Source: Nemertoderma westbladi (taxonomy: Eukaryota; Xenacoelomorpha; Nemertodermatida; Nemertodermatidae). Taken from it: 36,144 bases of DNA. Below the pieces are notes generated by a model. The model saw only the letters and a program-made list of their open reading frames with translations, was not told the DNA's origin and searched no databases. The stretch spans positions 1 through 36,144 of the forward strand of contig JAUCBJ010005263.1 in the NCBI GenBank assembly GCA_032718475.1, written 5' to 3'. This document shows, piece after piece, positions 31,906 through 36,144 of the stretch. Every line of letters starts with the position of its first letter. Position 1 is the stretch's first letter. The translations under genes and the position numbers were made by a program.

Positions 31906-32054
31906 ATTATAATTTTAGCTAGTTTCCGTAGCAATATGCGAAAATTAACAATAAAAACACAATATTGCAATGTTCTGGAGTTAATAAACGGAAATTATTT
32001 CCGTTTATTGTTAATTTTCGCATATTGCTACGGAAACTAGCTAAAATTATAATC
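31906..32054. repeat. 149-bp hairpin with about 50-bp arms
   Basis: 31906-31955 and 32004-32054 are nearly perfect inverted complements (ATTATAATTTTAGCTAG, TTCCGTAGCAATATGCG). The first arm is also the outer part of the 3.4-kb unit's right repeat, so the arm exists three times here (28583, 31906 inverted, 32004). A 38-bp direct duplication (CACAATATTGCAATGTTCTG) flanks the second arm. Confidence 0.85.
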
Positions 32055-32292
32055 ACAATATTGCAATGTTCTGGAGTTAATATACGGAAATAATAACCTT
32101 CAGCGAATAAAACTGTAATAATCACTTCTGCCTTATCCTTCAGCAAATTAACCTAATATAATAACCTCGGCCTACGGCCTCGGTAATTATACAGGTTAAT
32201 TTTCTTCTGGAACGGCATCAGTGATTATTCAGTTTTATTCGCTTCAGGTTATTATTTCCGTATATTAACTCCAGAACATTGCAATATTGTGT
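32055..32292. mobile_element. Foldback element, copy 2
   Basis: About 238 bp, nearly fully self-complementary: CACAATATTGCAATGTTCTG at the left and its complement at the right, with TTCAGCAAATTAACC and GGTTAATTTTCTTCTGG around the GC-rich centre near 32165-32182. Copy 1 lies at 29543-29807, inside the recombinase unit. Confidence 0.85.
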
Positions 32293-32608
32293 TTATATTG
32301 GATCACAATATTCACTGATTAAACTGTTGAAAAACGAAAACCGTGGTTACCTGCGACATTACATAATAATAAACGTTTACCTGCGACATTACATAATAAT
32401 CTCAAGACTCACATTTTCCGATACATTTATCAGGGTATCGGTTGCGTTTATCACAAATGCGAATCCGACAAGCCAATTAATTTTAATGAAATTCTAGGCA
32501 CAAAATGCTGTAATCATGAGTTTTCGTTTAATAGCAGGAACATCAAGAGTGAACATCATGGGAAATTGTATTCCCGCCAGGTTGTTAATTCCGAATGTCT
32601 ATACTTGA

Positions 32609-32630
32609 CCCCCCCCCCCCCCCCCCCCCC
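32609..32630. repeat. Poly-C tract (22)
   Basis: Uninterrupted run of 22 C. Confidence 0.95.
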
Positions 32631-33064
32631 TCTCTAGGCTGTTAGAGATTTACTTAATTAATAGTAAATCAATAATATTATTGATATATTGGCCTAGATT
32701 TTAATTAGTTTACTACGAATTTGCGTATTCCAGCTGTCAAACCGCCAACTATCACACCTGTCACACCCACTATACTCAAATCTAAACTCTACTGCGACGT
32801 CTTATTCACCGTTCAACGCAACCTAAGTGGAGGTGGTGTTCGTTTTTACTCCGCTACAATGAAATAATGTGCATTATATATCAACCATGGACCATCACGG
32901 TTACACATTTTTCCTGCAGTAGTCCTAATAGGTTTTTTATACTTTTAATAATTATTGCTCCAATACGGGATTAAATAGCCGTTAAAAATCAAATTTGCCC
33001 GAATATCAATAAATTAGGCAGCTAATCGCAAAAGCTTAAACTACAAACAAAGCGCAGCTCTTCA

Positions 33065-33088
33065 GTGACGTCACATGGGCGGCCAATG
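33065..33088. promoter_or_regulatory. CRE-like site next to a CCAAT box
   Basis: TGACGTCA, the palindromic ATF/CREB consensus, is followed 8 bp later by GGCCAATGG. The pair is typical of animal promoters, but no transcript start or gene is visible within 1 kb on either strand. A second site, AGTGACGTCACT, lies at 34576-34587. Confidence 0.2.
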
Positions 33089-33421
33089 GTGAGGGGGGAT
33101 AATGTGTAAATATTACACCCAACCCAACCTATGCATATTTTATTTTGTAAATTTAAATAAATTTATTTTATTCTTCCGAAGAGAAACCAGTATTAAGTAT
33201 TTTGTCATGCATAACGTACAAATGAAAATGAAACTAAAGTGTTAAGATTAACACCCTTGATAGAGAAATAGCCTCTTACTTAATTTCTTTCATATCCAAT
33301 CACTTTATAGTTCTGTCAATCTAGGCAAAAATGTGAGTTTTTTTATTCTATATTATCTTGATAAAATACCCCGAAAAAGTATATAATAACTATAAATAAT
33401 TCATTGTGTGAATAACAGATA

Positions 33422-33604
33422 TGGGGGCGGGGCAAACTGGACGCAATGTAGTTGAAGCTGAAGTGTTCAATTGTGCTTAGTTTATTGTTTTGGTTAACAT
33501 AACGTGCCACTGTCGTACTCGTAACCTGCTCCTTTCCTAAATTGAGAATTTAACATTGAGGCGGGATTTGCGTCCAGTCCCCACCCCCCCCCCCCCCCCC
33601 CCCC
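33422..33604. mobile_element. Small element with G/C-rich inverted ends, holding dispersed repeat copy C
   Basis: Left GGGGGCGGGG.AAACTGGACGCAA and right (inverted) GGGGGTGGGGACTGGACGCAA form terminal inverted repeats; a C21 tract (33584-33604) forms the extreme right end. The core (33479-33536) carries GTTTATTGTTTTGGTTAACA and GTAACCTGCTCCTTTCC, the third copy of the dispersed repeat. Confidence 0.5.
33584..33604. repeat. Poly-C tract (21)
   Basis: Uninterrupted run of 21 C at the end of a small inverted-repeat element. Confidence 0.95.
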
Positions 33605-34649
33605 TCCTATGTCTCGAAAAGAAACACGTTTCAACGTTTTAGGGTTATAAAGATGAGGTTATAAACATACGTCAACAAGTTAAACATAGCAACATGGTGA
33701 AGTGCATATTAGTGGAATATAGACTTAACTAGGCCCCTATATTTTGACTATTGATTGACGGAACTCTTAATACTTTTTATTATCATTTTTTTTTATTATT
33801 CTACGAACTAAAGCTAAAAAAATGTTCAAAATTGTTGTTCAAAATTCATTCCTCATCTTTTGCATCCAGTTTCCCCCTGTCTCGTAGAGGCAGCGTACGA
33901 AGCAAGCTTATGTGACACTACCACTGCCACAAATTTGCATGGTTTACGAAGTGAACCGTTTTGACTGGTTAATTATATTAAGCTTATTAACATATGACTT
34001 ATGCCAAAATACTGATAAATAATAAAATTAGTAGTGGCAGTGGTTTATTAATTGATAAATCTTTGTTGTATTAGTTCTTTTTCAACACAAATTTTCACAT
34101 TTTTTATTTCCTAGCAGTGAAATTGTTGAATGCGCAATGGAATGTTGAATTTTTTGTTATATTATACAGCAAATAATCTGATCCATACAGTTCAAATTGT
34201 ACTACTTTCCCATTAAATCTCAGATTATTGTACTGAAATTAAATTATTCTGTAAGATCACTACTTTGCTACTTTTTCCTCCCTAATGTTCCTTTGGAATT
34301 CCCTTGCATTTAGCTAATTTCCGTAGAATTTCCATAAATTAATAAAATCCTGGATTACAAGTTAAAAGATACAAAAAAACAAACTAATTGCGAATTTATT
34401 TTGGGCGTTAACATGGCCTACTATAACTGTTATAGTAGGTCATGGCTTTAAGCAAGATTGATTCGACTGTTAGTAATAAATAATGAGACGAAATTTAGAA
34501 AAATGCACAATATCCAACAATCGAATTAAAATGCAAATGGGGGTTATTCGCATTTGAAACGCATCTTGCAACCCTAGTGACGTCACTGAACCTGATAATA
34601 ATTTAGCAACATCCTAAAACCTACATACAATTATAGCCTACGTCATCAT
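33605..34649. other. Intergenic spacer downstream of LIAS
   Basis: No gene seen. Contains a 10-bp-stem palindrome (CCTACTATAA, CTG, TTATAGTAGG) at 34417-34439 and AGTGACGTCACT at 34576-34587. The LIAS 3' UTR should run leftward from 34649. Confidence 0.45.
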
Positions 34650-35760
34650 TCATTGTTGACCCTTAATTAACATCTTCATGTAATATTCCCGGCCCTGTAA
34701 GACGATCTCACTAGTGGCCCGCTGGCGCAGTATCTAAAGCCTAACTCGTCAGCGACATCCCGCCAATAGGAGAACCGCTCTGGGGTCACGTATTCCTTCA
34801 CCTTAAGATGCCTTTTGGTTGGCTGTTGGTACTGACCGAGAGTTAGGCAGTCTACTCCCACCAATCTGATATCCCTGAGGGTCTCTCTGATTTGCTCGTC
34901 GGTTTCGCCCAATCCCAGCATCACCGATGTTTTAGTAAGTAGATTCTGATTGGTGGATTAGCATGACGCAGCACGGCCAGCGATTGGTCGTATTTGGCGC
35001 GCGGGTCGCGCACATGCTGTGTCATTAGGCGCGTAGTTTCAACGTTATGAGCGAACACGTCCAACCCGGATGACGTCACCGTATCCACAGCAACGAGGTC
35101 CCCCCTAAAGTCTGGGACCAAACACTCTATCAACATGGTAGGTTTCGCTCGCTTCGTTTCGCGTACAGTCGCGGCGATGTGCGCGGCGCCGCCGTCCACC
35201 AGATCGTCGCGATCTACCGAGGTTATCACGACGTAGTCCAACCCCCACTCCGATATAGCCGCGGCGGTGTTCCCGGGTTCGTTTGGGTCCGGAGGCGGCG
35301 GATTTCGAGAAGTTTTCACGGAACAGAAACGACACCCTCTGGTGCACTGATCGCCGAGCACCATAATCGTGGCCGTCGCAGAACCTTCGGCGCCCCAACA
35401 CTCACCGATGTTAGGGCACTTAGCTTCTTCGCACACCGTATTTAAGTTTAACTTCCTCAGCGACTCCTTTAAGCGATGGTAATTTTTTCCAGACGGAATC
35501 TTCATCTTTATCCATGGCGGGATTCTCAACCTCTCGTTGGCTGCTGTTATTTTAAGTTTACCGCCGTATTCTGTTACTTTGTCTTCCTCTATCGATCGTT
35601 CTATGAAATCATCGAGGTTAGGGCCTTGAGTTAGTTTCTGTTTCTGGGATTGCGATAAAGAAGATGATTTAGCGTATACAAAGTCCACCGGAAGTCCGTG
35701 TCGAGAAGGAGGACGTTTCGTCTCAGATGATTTCGACAGATTAATAAAGTCATACCGGTA
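34650..35760 (-). CDS. LIAS: Lipoyl synthase, mitochondrial; 5' exon missing, two 1-bp frameshifts
   Basis: Radical-SAM enzyme that inserts two sulfurs into the octanoyl group on lipoyl domains of mitochondrial 2-oxoacid dehydrogenases and the glycine cleavage H protein. Counting from the open frame's first codon (35778), C116-C121-C127 ([12 protein letters not shown]) bind the auxiliary Fe-S cluster that is consumed as sulfur donor, and C145-C149-C152 (CTRGCRFC) bind the SAM cluster. [43 protein letters not shown] and the terminal LVRSSY are all present. No in-frame ATG exists upstream before a TAG; a possible acceptor (TTCAG, minus strand) lies before 35760, so the start with the transit peptide is on an exon not seen here. 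One base appears to be missing at 34955-34956 and one at 34688-34690, both in short G/C runs. Restoring both lets the product reach its normal C-terminus at a TGA, 34650-34652. Otherwise intact, so sequence error is likelier than decay. Confidence 0.88.
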
Positions 35761-35778
35761 CTGAACATAATCCAACAC

Positions 35779-36144
35779 AATGTAGTCTATAATAGTAACA
35801 AACTAAAGATAAAATCACTCAAATGAAAGCAAAGTTGACTAAGCACCATCGTTACATATTATTAATTTCTTTTTTCAATTATGACTGTTTGTAAATAAAA
35901 TTTCAGTTGGCCTAAATAAATTATTGTAGCTTTCAAGTCTAAAGAAAATTATAAAAATCTAATATGAATAAATATTAAAGGGGTCCATAAAAGTAAAAAA
36001 AATAATGCATTTTATTTACAATATTCAACAAGCCTTATAATCAGTTAAATATCCTATATCAAGCAGCACGGTACCGACTGACCGATAATGTGTAAACTAA
36101 GTATAGTAACCGGTAGGTAATAACCAAGAATCAAACAAGGTTAC
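35779..36144. other. Sequence upstream of the LIAS exon
   Basis: AT-rich, no exon with a start codon or transit-peptide-like composition could be identified on the minus strand. It is probably LIAS intron 1 sequence, with the first exon beyond the window. Confidence 0.4.

Larger units (their letters stand above)
28583..31957. mobile_element. 3.4-kb unit with about 158-bp inverted repeats around a recombinase gene
   Basis: 28583-28741 and 31800-31957 are inverted copies, near-identical over TTAATTTTCGCATATTGC, ACGGAAACTAGCTAAAATTA and CTGATACGGGATTCTAGAAA. The right copy carries one extra CGTATAATTTTAAAAAAAT block, and the left has a short unrelated stretch in its place. Between them lie the two minus-strand recombinase frames (29993-31724), a G23 tract and one foldback copy (29543-29807). 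No target-site duplication was identified. The arms may be the ends of one element or two separate MITE copies that happen to face each other. Confidence 0.6.
32293..33421. other. Intergenic spacer
   Basis: No gene seen. A 24-bp direct repeat (TTACCTGCGACATTACATAA) lies at 32347-32370 and 32377-32400. A C22 tract is at 32609-32630. A TGACGTCA (CRE-like) at 33065-33072 followed by GGCCAATGG at 33080-33088 looks promoter-like, but no downstream gene start was found. Confidence 0.4.

Noticed and set aside
35105-35445. Frames on both strands overlapping LIAS
   Set aside because: They lie within the conserved radical-SAM domain of LIAS and are Arg/Gly-rich shadows.

Overview
The window is animal (metazoan) nuclear DNA, most likely from a marine invertebrate. 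The genes are eukaryotic: a FAM135-type hydrolase gene with GT-AG introns and a mitochondrial lipoyl synthase. They sit in long AT-rich intergenic stretches full of minisatellites, foldback elements and poly-G/C tracts. Short words such as TAGGCCTA and TACCGGTA recur, as in many invertebrate deuterostome and lophotrochozoan genomes, but I cannot place the species.

Layout. 1-2990: intergenic DNA with a CpG-rich 17-bp minisatellite (about 510-1000), a 13-bp array, a 32-bp triplicate and a foldback region. 2991-4364 (+): single-exon gene for a helical, TPR-like protein ending in a J-like HPD segment. 4365-7540: AT-rich spacer. 7541-12561 (+): FAM135 family gene with a non-coding first exon carrying a 5-codon uORF, a giant 2.7-kb coding exon and the C-terminal alpha/beta-hydrolase on two exons. 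12562-15133: spacer with a 42-bp-arm hairpin and a G21 tract. 15136-17568: 2.4-kb element with terminal inverted repeats and TA flanks. 17571-20640: 16-bp minisatellite split by a 1.8-kb foldback-bearing insertion whose empty site survives twice nearby. 20745-21615: foldback with an iterated CACTTGCCCAAT motif, then a local duplication. 21640-24640: very AT-rich, nested palindromes with 14 copies of TTCTAGAA. 24645-27911 (+): unrecognised 1088-residue protein with two C-x2-C-x10-C-x2-H clusters and seventeen 48-residue repeats, each with a psi-K-x-E sequence. 28583-31957: 3.4-kb inverted-repeat unit enclosing a minus-strand Crypton/DUF3504-type tyrosine recombinase gene, broken into two open frames with its catalytic C-terminus missing. 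32055-34649: further foldbacks and poly-C tracts. 34650-35760 (-): lipoyl synthase LIAS, complete at its 3' end except for two single-base frameshifts in homopolymers; its 5' exon is not visible.

The cellular genes (TPR/J protein, FAM135, LIAS) show no common pathway. The most unusual parts are the 48-residue repeat protein and the recombinase inside long inverted repeats. Both lie in a stretch (about 21.9-32.3 kb) sharing the TTCTAGAA palindrome, so they may belong to one mobile-element landscape; this link is inference only.
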